In this document: piece after piece, positions 30,683 through 39,117 of the stretch
Layout of the letters: every line of letters begins with the position of its first letter
Position numbering within the stretch: the stretch's first letter is position 1
Source: Martinezella multihospitum
Lineage (GTDB): Bacteria; Pseudomonadota; Alphaproteobacteria; Rhizobiales; Rhizobiaceae
Direction of reading: 5' to 3'
NCBI RefSeq assembly: GCF_900094585.1
Contig: NZ_FMAG01000004.1
Coordinates: 310,001-374,000 of the forward strand
Length of the DNA: 64,000 bases
The notes under the pieces: generated by a model
Database searches by the model: none
Told to the model about the DNA's origin: nothing
Seen by the model: only the letters and a program-made list of their open reading frames with translations
Program-made: the position numbers and the translations under genes

Positions 30683-30918
30683 ATGGGTAGGGCGGAAGCA
30701 GGCCTCGTAGCAAATGTCATCCGTCGGAAGTCATGTGATGGCAACAATGCCCTGCGCACTCCGTCTCACCCAGTGAGAGAAGATCCGCCTGACCGTGGCC
30801 CGAGCAGGTCTGCTAATCCTCTCGGGCTGTCGCGCAGGGCGGTCTTGAAGTGACTGCGTCGATCAGCATTCCTCGATCGCCCTCCGGTGCGATCCCGAAA
30901 GAAGTCAACGGATAGATT

Positions 30919-31989
30919 ATGGCAGCAGACGAAACAAAACCAACCCCGCAGCCTGTCGTCGCGCGCCTCACGCGCGCGGCGATTTTTCTTGTTCTGACTA
31001 TCAAACCCGGCCGCGAGAGCGAGACGGCCGTCCGGTCGATGTGCGCCGATCTTGGCGGGCTGCTTCGGGCGGTCGGATTCCGCGATCTTGAGGGTCGTCT
31101 TTCCTGTGTCATGGCCTTCGGATCTGATATGTGGGACCGCCTGTTTGATGGGCCGAGGCCGAAAGACTTGCACCCTTTCAAGGAAATCCACGGTGTGCAT
31201 CATGCGGTTTCCACACCGGGCGACGTGCTCTTTCACATTCGCGCGGCCCGCATGGATCTCTGTTTCGAGCTCGCGATGGAGATCATGTCGCGGCTTGGAG
31301 ATGCGGTGGCGACCGCAGATCAGGTCCAGGGGTTCAACTATTTCGACGACCGCGATCTGATCGGTTTCGTCGACGGGACGGAAAATCCGGTCGATCAGGC
31401 AGCCGTCGACGCGGCGATCATCGACGACGAAGATCCAGCCTTTGCCGGCGGCAGCTATGTGATCGTCCAGAAATACCTGCACGACCTGAACAAATGGAAC
31501 GCGATACCCGTCGAGGTGCAGGAGGGTATCGTTGGGCGCAAGAAATTCTCCAACGTCGAACTCGATGACAGCGTCAAGCCGAGCTTTGCGCATAATGCGC
31601 TGACGACGATCGTCGAGAACGGCGAGGAGCTCGATATCGTCAGAGACAATATGCCGTTCGGCGATGTCGGGAAGGGCGAATTCGGAACCTATTTCATCGG
31701 CTACGCCCGATCTCCGGCGCGTATGGAACAGATGCTCGTCAATATGTTCGTCGGCCGGCCGCCGGGGAACTACGATCGCCTGCTTGACGTCAGCCAGGCG
31801 ATTACTGGCAGCCTTTTCTTCGTTCCATCGGCGACCTTTCTTGATGGTGTCGAACCCGATGCGGCCTCTTCACCGGTCGCCGAGGCTGAATCCGTCTCCA
31901 CGGATCAATCGGATAATACGAACTCCGCTCCCCAGAATGAAAACACGGACGGCTCCCTCGGGATCGGTTCCTTAAAGAAAGAGGTTTGA
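30919..31989 (+). CDS. DyP-type haem peroxidase, encapsulin cargo
   Basis: A 356-residue dye-decolorising peroxidase. The family motif GFVDGTENP is at 149-157, with the catalytic Asp152. The probable proximal haem ligand is His225 in FAHNALTTIV, and the distal Arg242 is in IVRDNMPFG. After the catalytic domain, a low-complexity linker of about 45 residues (Ser/Asn/Thr/Glu-rich) leads to the terminal DGSLGIGSLKKEV. That ending matches the known encapsulin-targeting peptide (LGIGSLK). The encapsulin gene starts one base after the stop, so this peroxidase is almost certainly packaged inside the shell. It oxidises organic substrates with hydrogen peroxide. No sigma-54 promoter was seen in the 236 bases upstream. 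Confidence 0.95.
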   Translation: MAADETKPTPQPVVARLTRAAIFLVLTIKPGRESETAVRSMCADLGGLLRAVGFRDLEGRLSCVMAFGSDMWDRLFDGPRPKDLHPFKEIHGVHHAVSTPGDVLFHIRAARMDLCFELAMEIMSRLGDAVATADQVQGFNYFDDRDLIGFVDGTENPVDQAAVDAAIIDDEDPAFAGGSYVIVQKYLHDLNKWNAIPVEVQEGIVGRKKFSNVELDDSVKPSFAHNALTTIVENGEELDIVRDNMPFGDVGKGEFGTYFIGYARSPARMEQMLVNMFVGRPPGNYDRLLDVSQAITGSLFFVPSATFLDGVEPDAASSPVAEAESVSTDQSDNTNSAPQNENTDGSLGIGSLKKEV

Positions 31990-31990
31990 T

Positions 31991-32815
31991 ATGGACAATC
32001 TTCACAGGAAACTCGCTCCGATCTCGAACAAGGCCTGGGAGCAGGTCGAGGAAGAGGCGAGAAGGACGCTCAAGCGTCACCTGGCCGCACGGCGTGTGGT
32101 GGATGTCGACGGTCCGAAGGGCGCCGAGTTTTCAGCCGCCGGCACCGGGCACCTTAAACAGGTTGCGGGCCTGGGCGACGGCGTACAGGCTTCCCTGCGC
32201 GATGTCAAAGCGGTTGTCGAGCTTCGTGTTCCCTTCGAACTTTCGCGATCTGCGATTGACGATGTCGAGCGCGGATCGGAGGATTCCGATTGGTCGCCGG
32301 TCAAGGAAGCCGCCCGCAAGCTAGCCTTCAGCGAAGACCGTGCCGTCTTCGACGGCTTTGCTGCAGCCGGGATCCAGGGAATTCGTGAGGCCAGCAGCAA
32401 TCCCGCGTTGAACCTTCCCTCAAGCCTCAAGAACTATCCCGACGTTGTTGCGAAGGCTGTCAGCCAGTTGCGTCTCGCCGGCGTCCAAGGCCCCTATGCC
32501 CTGGTTCTCGGTGAAGAAGAATATACCGCCGCAAGCGGCGGCAGCGACGAAGGCTATCCGGTGTTCCATCATATCGAAAAGGTCGTCGATGGCAGGATCA
32601 TCTGGGCGCCCGCGATCAAGGGCGGCTTCGTTCTGACGACCAGAGGTGGGGACTTCTCGCTCGACCTTGGTCAGGACATTTCCATCGGCTACCTCAGCCA
32701 TTCGGCAACAACGGTCGAACTCTACTTCCAGGAGAGCTTTACCTTCCGGATGCTGACCGCCGAAGCGGCGATCGCCTTGCTGCCTGCGCAGGCTGCGGCT
32801 GACAAGAGCGCGTAG
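31991..32815 (+). CDS. Family 1 encapsulin shell protein
   Basis: A 274-residue encapsulin with the HK97-like fold. It begins MDNLHRKLAPISNKAWEQVE, which forms the cargo-binding N-terminal arm. The P- and A-domain landmarks follow (EDRAVFDGFAAAGIQGI, VVDGRIIWAPAIKGGFVLTT, VELYFQESFTFRML). Copies self-assemble into a 24-nm class nanocompartment. The AGAGG ribosome site lies within the end of the peroxidase gene, and the two are separated by one base. Together they form the well-known DyP-encapsulin two-gene system, thought to protect against oxidative stress. A 189-base gap with no supported gene follows before the convergent bestrophin gene. Confidence 0.95.
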   Translation: MDNLHRKLAPISNKAWEQVEEEARRTLKRHLAARRVVDVDGPKGAEFSAAGTGHLKQVAGLGDGVQASLRDVKAVVELRVPFELSRSAIDDVERGSEDSDWSPVKEAARKLAFSEDRAVFDGFAAAGIQGIREASSNPALNLPSSLKNYPDVVAKAVSQLRLAGVQGPYALVLGEEEYTAASGGSDEGYPVFHHIEKVVDGRIIWAPAIKGGFVLTTRGGDFSLDLGQDISIGYLSHSATTVELYFQESFTFRMLTAEAAIALLPAQAAADKSA

Positions 32816-33004
32816 ACGACTGTTTAAGGGCGGATGCGATCATGGACAGCGGCTTGCCTCGTCTCGGGTTTTGCGGGGTAAGCTATCCGTGCTCAATGGA
32901 TTTTCGCGAGACAGAAAACGATGCCGACGCGCAAGCCGGATACGCCGGTCAGCATGGCTACTCCAAGCCATGCGAGGTGGTGTGCAGCCGCAGTCTTCGA
33001 GGGA

Positions 33005-33931
33005 TCAGAGAAGGATCGATTCCACCGGCTTAGGCATTTCCGGGAGATCGTCCTCCCCTAAGGCCTCTCTCAAGGTAATCTCGATCGACTTGGCGATCGC
33101 AGCAATCGGCAGGTCATTGGGCATGGTTCCGAATGGCATCTCCAGCTCGTCGCCAAGCGCATCCAGCCCGAAAAACGTATAGGCAATGATGCCTGCGGCC
33201 AGCGGTGTAATCGGCCCGAGCATATTGGCGAGACCGAACGGCAAGAGAAAGCAGAAGAGGTAGGCGGTTCTGTGAAGCAGGAGCGTGTAACCGAACGGAA
33301 CGGGCGTGTTGCGAAGACGCTCGCAGCCAGCGATGACTTCATTCATGCCCGAGATGGTGCGGTCGAGGATGCTGAACTCAATGTCGGTGACATAGCCTTT
33401 GGCAGAAAGGCCGGCGAGACATCCGCCCATCAATTGCAGGATATAGTTGGGCGAATTGGATGCCTTGAGAAGCCTGGCTCTTTCTTCATTCGAGAGCAGG
33501 GTTTCGACATTGTCGCCTAACCGATCTCCGTAACGCAGGTGGCGCACGAGATCCTCGACAAGGACGATGTTCAGCCGGATCAGCCTTTCGCGCTCTCTGA
33601 TCGCCTGATCGCCGCTCTGCAGCAAAATGACTGTCTGGCGGGCAAGGTCGCGGCTATGCGCAAGAAGATGGCCCCAGAGCCTTCGCCCCTCCCACCAGCG
33701 ATCGTAGCAGGCATTGTTGCGAAACCCGAGAAAAATGGAAAGCGTCAGGCCGATCAGGTAAAACGGCGCCCCGTCGACCAGCGGAACGAGCGTGGGGTGT
33801 CGCGTGTGTGCCCATACGACAATAGCCGACATGAACATGACGATCAGGACGCGGGGATAGATGCGTCTGATCACCGATCCTCGAATCTCAAGGAAGAGAC
33901 GGAGCAGGTTCGGAGTTTCTCGGACGATCAT
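33005..33931 (-). CDS. Bestrophin-family (YneE/UPF0187) anion channel-like protein
   Basis: A 308-residue membrane protein of the bestrophin family. It has MIVRETPNLLRLFLEIRGSV, two N-terminal helices (VLIVMFMSAIVVWAH, APFYLIGLTLSIFLGFRNNACYDRWWEGR) and a C-terminal membrane region (AYLFCFLLPFGLANMLGPIT). The FRxNxxYDRWWEGR signature is present. Bacterial homologues conduct ions such as sodium or chloride. The ribosome site AGGTTAAGAC precedes the ATG. A -24/-12 promoter lies 110 bases upstream on the same strand, with two activator palindromes beyond it, so it belongs to the stress regulon. Convergent with the encapsulin operon. Confidence 0.88.
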   Translation of the reverse strand: MIVRETPNLLRLFLEIRGSVIRRIYPRVLIVMFMSAIVVWAHTRHPTLVPLVDGAPFYLIGLTLSIFLGFRNNACYDRWWEGRRLWGHLLAHSRDLARQTVILLQSGDQAIRERERLIRLNIVLVEDLVRHLRYGDRLGDNVETLLSNEERARLLKASNSPNYILQLMGGCLAGLSAKGYVTDIEFSILDRTISGMNEVIAGCERLRNTPVPFGYTLLLHRTAYLFCFLLPFGLANMLGPITPLAAGIIAYTFFGLDALGDELEMPFGTMPNDLPIAAIAKSIEITLREALGEDDLPEMPKPVESILL

Positions 33932-34041
33932 GTCTTAACCTGATTGCAGTGGAATTGCGTGTTGCTGCGAAGAGGAATGACCTCACTGCAGCAAGGGCGA
34001 ACGAGACTGCTTCATCTGGCCTCTCACTCCAGGTTCGCCCA

Positions 34042-34056
34042 GCAAGAACCGTACCA
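34042..34056 (-). promoter_or_regulatory. Sigma-54 (-24/-12) promoter of the bestrophin gene
   Basis: The minus strand reads TGGTACGGTTCTTGC. The -24 element is the TGGTAC variant of the consensus; spacing and the -12 TTGC are exact. Confidence 0.83.
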
Positions 34057-34108
34057 TTTCTTGCGGATAGCATTGTCAAAGACTTAGCAAGAGAACTCGC
34101 CGCAAAAC

Positions 34109-34143
34109 GGACAAATTGTCCGGCGGATTAGGACAAAATGTCC
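34109..34143. promoter_or_regulatory. Tandem activator palindromes between bestrophin and ydeP
   Basis: GGACAAATTGTCC (34109-34121) and GGACAAAATGTCC (34131-34143), the two best copies in the window, have centres 22 bp apart. The nearer is 53 bp from the leftward -24 element. No correctly placed -24/-12 element exists on the ydeP side. Confidence 0.87.
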
Positions 34144-34205
34144 ATGGAAAACAATGGGATAACGTGTTTTACTGATCGCACTGATACACTTGCGGAGTGC
34201 GGGTC

Positions 34206-36473
34206 ATGAGTGACAAGAAAGCGCAGTATAAGAGCTATCACCATCCGGCCGGCGGATGGGGTGCCGCGGCCGCGACAGCGAAGGTGCTGCTGGAGCAAAG
34301 TGTCGTGACCAAGGGGTCGCGCGCGCTTCTTGCCATGAACCAGCCCGGTGGTTTCAAATGTCCAAGCTGCGCCTTCCCGGATGCCGACTGCAAGAAGACG
34401 CTCGAATTCTGTGAAAACGGCGCAAAGGCGCTGGCGCATGAGGCGACCAAATTTCGGGTCACGCGAGACTTCTTTGCCGCGCACACGGTCTCCGAGCTCA
34501 TGGAGCAGTCGGACTACTGGCTGGAGATGCAAGGCCGTTTGACGGAGCCGATGCGCTACGACGCCGCGACAGACAAATATGTGCCCTGCGACTGGGATAC
34601 CGCCTTCGCAACGATTGGCAAGCATCTGAGATCGCTTGAGAGCCCGCATCAGGCCGAATTTTATACCTCTGGGCGTACACCGAACGAAGCCGCTTTTCTC
34701 TACGCCATCTTCATCCGGGCGTTCGGCACCAACAATTTTCCCGACTGTTCCAACATGTGTCACGAGCCCACCAGCCGCGGTCTGCCACCATCGATCGGCG
34801 TCGGCAAAGGCACGGTGATCCTCGAGGATTTCGAACATGCCGAGGCGATCTTCGTCATCGGGCAGAACACCGGCACGAACTCGCCGCGCATGATGACGAA
34901 TCTGGTTGAGGCGCGAAAGCGCGGCGTTCCGATCGTCGCCGTCAATCCCATGCCGGAACGTGCGCTGATACGCTTCACCGAACCGCAGGATATGATCCAG
35001 ATGGCGACATTCGGCTCCACGCCGATCGCCAGCGAATTCGTCCATATGAAGATCGGCGGCGACCTCGCTTTTCTGAAAGGCATCATGCGGGTGATGTTCG
35101 AGCGCGAAGCCAAGGGCGAAACGATCCTCGACCATGACTTCATCGCGAAGCACACCGTTGGTCTCGATGCCATTCGCGACGAGGTTATGACCCATGATTG
35201 GCCCGAGCTTGTCGAGGCGTCTGGGCTGGATGAAGACCAGATCCGCCGCTGCGCCGAAATCTATATTCGTTCGCGAGCAACGATGATTTGTTACGGCATG
35301 GGCCTGACCCAGCATCAGGATGGGTCGCGCCTGTTGCAACAGGTTGCAAATCTGCTGTTGCTGAAGGGCAATTTCGGAAAGCCGGGAGCCGGTATTTCGC
35401 CTATCCGCGGACATTCGAACGTTCAGGGCGATCGCACGGTTGGGATCGATGAGAAGCCGACGCAGGATTATCTCGACCGCGTTCGGGACGTTTTCGGTTT
35501 CGAACCGCCTCGCGACCACGGCCATCATACGGTTGAATCCGTGGAGGCGATGGAGAACGGGACCGCCAAAGTCTTCATCGGCATGGGTGGAAACTTCGTT
35601 CGCGCGATCCCCGATACCGAGCGATCCTATGCGGCCATGAGCAAGCTTGCGCTCACCGTCGGGATTACCACCAAGCTCAATCGCGGCCACCTCGTTCACG
35701 GCAAGGAGGCGCTGATTCTTCCGGTGATTGCCAGGTCGGAATGGATATCTACGTCGGCCGGCGAACAGTTCGTAACGATCGAAGATTCCATGTCGAACGT
35801 CACGGCTTCGCGTGGCGTGCTGACGCCGGCCAGCGAGCATCTGAAGCCGGAGGTGGAGATCGTATGCCGCATGGCAATGGCGACGCTTCCCGATTGTAAG
35901 GTTCCGTGGGAGACCTATATCCACGACTACAACCTGATCCGTGACAAGATCGCGGCCGTCTATCCGGAAATCTACACGGACTTCAACGAAAAGATCAAAA
36001 ATCCCAAGGGCTTCCACCTGGACGTTCCGCCGCGTCGGCTTGTCTGGCCCACATCGAATGGCAAGGCAAATTTTCTTCTATTGCCTGGCTTGGAAGTGAA
36101 CGCACCGGTCGCGGACCCTGCCATGCTGCGGCTTGCGACCGTGCGCTCGCACGACCAGTTCAACACGACCATCTACAGCTACAACGATCGCTATCGCGGC
36201 GTCTACAACGACCGCATGGTCCTGTTCATGAACGAGGACGATCGAAAGCAACGCAATCTCGAAGCGGGCGCACGCATCTCCCTGGAGACGATTACCGACG
36301 ACGGGGTTCAGCGCCGGGTCGATGGCCTCACCGTACTGGATTACCCGATGCCGCGCGGTTCGGTCGCCGGTTACTACCCTGAACTCAATCCGCTTCTGCC
36401 GCTCGAATATTACGACAAGATCAGCGGCACTCCGGCGGCGAAGTCCATCCCCGTCAGGGTACTAGCGGCATAG
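34206..36473 (+). CDS. ydeP: YdeP/FdhF-like molybdopterin oxidoreductase
   Basis: A 755-residue molybdopterin-dependent enzyme of the FdhF-alpha/YdeP family. It has an N-terminal Cys cluster (CPSCAFPDADC), the family opening YHHPAGGWGAAAAT, the cofactor-domain pattern SNMCHEPTSRGLPPSIGVGK, and a C-terminal dinucleotide-binding domain near SHDQFNTTIYSYNDRYRGVY. In E. coli YdeP contributes to acid resistance; its reaction is unknown. The ATG at 34206 has GGAG upstream. The bd oxidase genes cioAB follow after 54 bases and moeA (molybdenum insertion) is a few genes further, consistent with a functional set. It is divergent from bestrophin across the activator palindromes, but no own sigma-54 promoter was found. 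Confidence 0.87.
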   Translation: MSDKKAQYKSYHHPAGGWGAAAATAKVLLEQSVVTKGSRALLAMNQPGGFKCPSCAFPDADCKKTLEFCENGAKALAHEATKFRVTRDFFAAHTVSELMEQSDYWLEMQGRLTEPMRYDAATDKYVPCDWDTAFATIGKHLRSLESPHQAEFYTSGRTPNEAAFLYAIFIRAFGTNNFPDCSNMCHEPTSRGLPPSIGVGKGTVILEDFEHAEAIFVIGQNTGTNSPRMMTNLVEARKRGVPIVAVNPMPERALIRFTEPQDMIQMATFGSTPIASEFVHMKIGGDLAFLKGIMRVMFEREAKGETILDHDFIAKHTVGLDAIRDEVMTHDWPELVEASGLDEDQIRRCAEIYIRSRATMICYGMGLTQHQDGSRLLQQVANLLLLKGNFGKPGAGISPIRGHSNVQGDRTVGIDEKPTQDYLDRVRDVFGFEPPRDHGHHTVESVEAMENGTAKVFIGMGGNFVRAIPDTERSYAAMSKLALTVGITTKLNRGHLVHGKEALILPVIARSEWISTSAGEQFVTIEDSMSNVTASRGVLTPASEHLKPEVEIVCRMAMATLPDCKVPWETYIHDYNLIRDKIAAVYPEIYTDFNEKIKNPKGFHLDVPPRRLVWPTSNGKANFLLLPGLEVNAPVADPAMLRLATVRSHDQFNTTIYSYNDRYRGVYNDRMVLFMNEDDRKQRNLEAGARISLETITDDGVQRRVDGLTVLDYPMPRGSVAGYYPELNPLLPLEYYDKISGTPAAKSIPVRVLAA

Positions 36474-36527
36474 AAAAACACCAGGAGCGGTCACTTTCAA
36501 CTCGATCTTTAGTGAGGGAGACGGACG

Positions 36528-37940
36528 TTGCTTGAGAACCTAGACCCGGTCATCCTAGCGAGAGCCCAGTTCGCATTCACTGTCTCGTTCCATTTCATGT
36601 TTCCGGCCTTTTCGATCGGGCTCGCCAGTTTCCTCATGGTGCTCGAAGCGCTCTGGCTGCGAACGGGGGACGGCGTCTACGCCAATCTCTATCGCTACTG
36701 GCTGAAAATCTTCGCGGTCGTTTTCGGCATGGGCGTCGTCTCCGGCGTGGTCATGTCCTATCAGTTCGGCACGAACTGGTCCGTATTCTCTCAAAAGGCG
36801 GGGCCTATCATCGGTCCGCTGATGGCCTACGAAGTGCTCACGGCATTCTTCCTCGAAGCCGGATTTTTGGGAGTGATGCTCTTTGGAATAAACAAGGTTG
36901 GCAAAGGCTTGCACTTCTTTGCCACTTGCATGGTGGCTCTCGGCACGCTCATTTCGGCAACATGGATCCTCTCGGTCAACAGTTGGATGCACACGCCGGC
37001 CGGCTTTGAGATCAATGCGAGCGGACAGTTCGTGCCGGGGGGATCATGGCTGCCGATCATATTCAACCCGAGTTTCCCTTATCGTCTGGTGCATACGGTC
37101 CTCGCGGCCTACCTGACGACGGCGTTTGTCGTTGGTGGTGTCGGAGCATGGCATCTGCTCAGAGACCATTCCAATCGCGGGGCTCGGAAGATGTTCTCGA
37201 TGGCGATGTGGATGGCGGCGATCGTCACGCCGATCCAGATTTTCGCCGGCGACGCACATGGTCTCAACACGCTGGAACATCAGCCGGCCAAGATCCTCGC
37301 AATGGAAGGTCACTATGAAGCACATGCTGAAGGAGCGCCGCTGATCCTCTTCGGTCTGCCGAGCAATGAAGAAGCGCGGGTCCGCTATGAGATTGCCATA
37401 CCGCATCTCGGGTCGTTGATCCTCAAGCATGATCCGTTCGCGCCGATGCAAGGACTGAACGACTTTCCCCGTGATCGGTGGCCGCCGGCGCCGATCATCT
37501 TCTGGTCGTTCCGCATCATGGTGGCGCTCGGATTTGCGATGCTTGGCATCGGCCTGTGGAGCCTTCTCGCCCGCCACAGACGAAAGCTTTATGAGTGGGC
37601 GTGGTTGCATCGCGCCGCCGTGTGCATGGGACCTGCGGGATTTGTCGCCGTGATCGCGGGATGGGTCACGACCGAAGTCGGCCGCCAGCCCTTCACGGTC
37701 TACGGACTATTGCGGACGGCGGAATCCCATTCGCCGCTTGCCGCTCCCGCCGTCGCAGTCTCGCTTCTGGCGTTTGTGATCGTTTACTTTTTTGCCTTCG
37801 GCTCGGGCATTTTCTATCTGCTGCGGCTGATGTCCAAGCCGCCGGAACCGCATGAAAGCGAGCCGCCCCAGGTCCCACAGCGTGCTGCCGGTATCACGCC
37901 CGCCCCAAGTCTCGGCGCCGCGCTGCCTTTGGAGGATTGA
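36528..37940 (+). CDS. cioA: Cytochrome bd-type quinol oxidase subunit I, CIO type
   Basis: A 470-residue subunit I of a bd-type quinol oxidase with about nine membrane helices. Haem-ligand regions include FTVSFHFMFPAFSIG and the conserved GRQPF signature near the end of the Q loop. The Q loop (around LNTLEHQPAKILAMEGHYEA) is short, the form called cyanide-insensitive oxidase (CIO) rather than E. coli CydA. The TTG start at 36528 with GAGGGAG upstream gives MLENLDPVILARAQFAFTVS, the usual N-terminus. It oxidises quinol and reduces oxygen without pumping protons. Forms an operon with cioB and a small DUF2474 subunit. Confidence 0.92.
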   Translation: MLENLDPVILARAQFAFTVSFHFMFPAFSIGLASFLMVLEALWLRTGDGVYANLYRYWLKIFAVVFGMGVVSGVVMSYQFGTNWSVFSQKAGPIIGPLMAYEVLTAFFLEAGFLGVMLFGINKVGKGLHFFATCMVALGTLISATWILSVNSWMHTPAGFEINASGQFVPGGSWLPIIFNPSFPYRLVHTVLAAYLTTAFVVGGVGAWHLLRDHSNRGARKMFSMAMWMAAIVTPIQIFAGDAHGLNTLEHQPAKILAMEGHYEAHAEGAPLILFGLPSNEEARVRYEIAIPHLGSLILKHDPFAPMQGLNDFPRDRWPPAPIIFWSFRIMVALGFAMLGIGLWSLLARHRRKLYEWAWLHRAAVCMGPAGFVAVIAGWVTTEVGRQPFTVYGLLRTAESHSPLAAPAVAVSLLAFVIVYFFAFGSGIFYLLRLMSKPPEPHESEPPQVPQRAAGITPAPSLGAALPLED

Positions 37941-37942
37941 TC

Positions 37943-38950
37943 ATGACCGAATATCTGGATCTCACCATAGTCTGGGCCATGATCATCGGCTTTGCGGTAT
38001 TTGCCTACGTCGTCATGGATGGTTTCGACCTTGGGATCGGCATATTGTTCCCGACTTTTGCCGTGGGCGATGAGCGCGATCAGGCGATGAACTCGATCGC
38101 GCCCGTCTGGGACGGCAACGAAACATGGCTTGTCCTTGGGGGCGGTGCACTCTTTGCGGCCTTCCCGCTCGCCTATGCGATCATTCTGCCCGCCACCTAT
38201 CCGCTTGTCATCGCTATGCTGCTGGGATTGGTGTTCCGAGGTGTGGCCTTCGAGTTTCGTTGGCGCCATCCCCGGCACAGGGCATTCTGGGATGCTGCCT
38301 TTTCGCTTGGGTCCCTGGTGGCTGCATTCTCGCAGGGCATCATGCTGGGCGCGATCCTGCAGGGGGTCCATGTCGACAATCAGGCCTATGCCGGCGGGTG
38401 GCTCGACTGGTTGAGCCCCTTCAGTCTCCTCACCGGTGTCGCGCTGGTGATCGGATATGCGTTGCTCGGGGCTTCATGGCTGGTCTGGAAGACGGAAAGC
38501 ACCAGCCTGGCCAATGCCCGCAAATTGGCCTTCTGGCTCGGTATCGCAACGCTTGTTTCTCTTGCGGCGGTGAGCATTGCCACTCCCTTTCTCACCTACG
38601 ACTATTGGCGCCGCTGGTTCGCAATGCCGGGCGTGCTGCTGACGGCACAGGTTCCGCTTCTCGTCATGATCTCCGCCGCCCTGTTTTTCTGGAGCCTTAG
38701 GCGCGGCATGGAACGGGTGCCGTTCGTCATGGCGCTGGCAATATTCCTGCTGGGGTTTGCCGGGCTCGGTATCAGTATCTATCCCTATATCGTGCCGCGA
38801 TCAGTAACGATATGGGATGCTGCCGCGCCGCCACAGAGCCAATGGTTCATGCTGGTCGGGGCGATGATTATCATCCCGATAATCCTGATCTACACAGCGT
38901 GGGCCTATTGGGTTTTCCGCGGTAAGGCGGGCGTGCATGGGTATCACTGA
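37943..38950 (+). CDS. cioB: Cytochrome bd-type quinol oxidase subunit II
   Basis: A 335-residue subunit II with about eight helices. It opens EYLDLTIVWAMIIGFAVFAY, then VVMDGFDLGIG and PVWDGNETWLV, the hallmark motifs of CydB/CioB. Subunit II pairs with CioA and shares the structural fold but carries no haem. The ATG at 37943 has GGAGG upstream and follows cioA after 2 bases. The stop overlaps the next ATG (TGATG), coupling it to the small DUF2474 protein. Confidence 0.93.
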   Translation: MTEYLDLTIVWAMIIGFAVFAYVVMDGFDLGIGILFPTFAVGDERDQAMNSIAPVWDGNETWLVLGGGALFAAFPLAYAIILPATYPLVIAMLLGLVFRGVAFEFRWRHPRHRAFWDAAFSLGSLVAAFSQGIMLGAILQGVHVDNQAYAGGWLDWLSPFSLLTGVALVIGYALLGASWLVWKTESTSLANARKLAFWLGIATLVSLAAVSIATPFLTYDYWRRWFAMPGVLLTAQVPLLVMISAALFFWSLRRGMERVPFVMALAIFLLGFAGLGISIYPYIVPRSVTIWDAAAPPQSQWFMLVGAMIIIPIILIYTAWAYWVFRGKAGVHGYH

Positions 38951-39075
38951 TGCAGGCTGAAACCTCCTCGATCTGGAAGCGTCTGGGGTGGATGATCGCA
39001 ATCTGGGCTGCCAGCGTGATGTCTCTGGCCGTCGTTGCGTTCCTGCTTCGGCTCATCCTGAAAATTGATAGCTAA
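38950..39075 (+). CDS. DUF2474-type small bd-oxidase subunit (CydX/CioX-like)
   Basis: A 41-residue single-helix protein, MQAETSSIWKRLGWMIAIWA followed by ASVMSLAVVAFLLRLIL. The start codon overlaps the cioB stop by one base. The WKRLGWM then hydrophobic helix then LLRLI pattern is that of DUF2474, which sits after cioB in many proteobacteria and is analogous to CydX. It probably stabilises the haem sites. Confidence 0.8.
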   Translation: MQAETSSIWKRLGWMIAIWAASVMSLAVVAFLLRLILKIDS

Positions 39076-39117
39076 CCTGTGCGGTAGTCAGCCGGACTCT
39101 TGCGAAAGTGTTTGCGT

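Noticed and set aside
34140-34205. Possible -24/-12 element for ydeP (TGATACACTTGC region)
   Set aside because: The GG-GC spacing is wrong, so no sigma-54 promoter can be claimed on this side.
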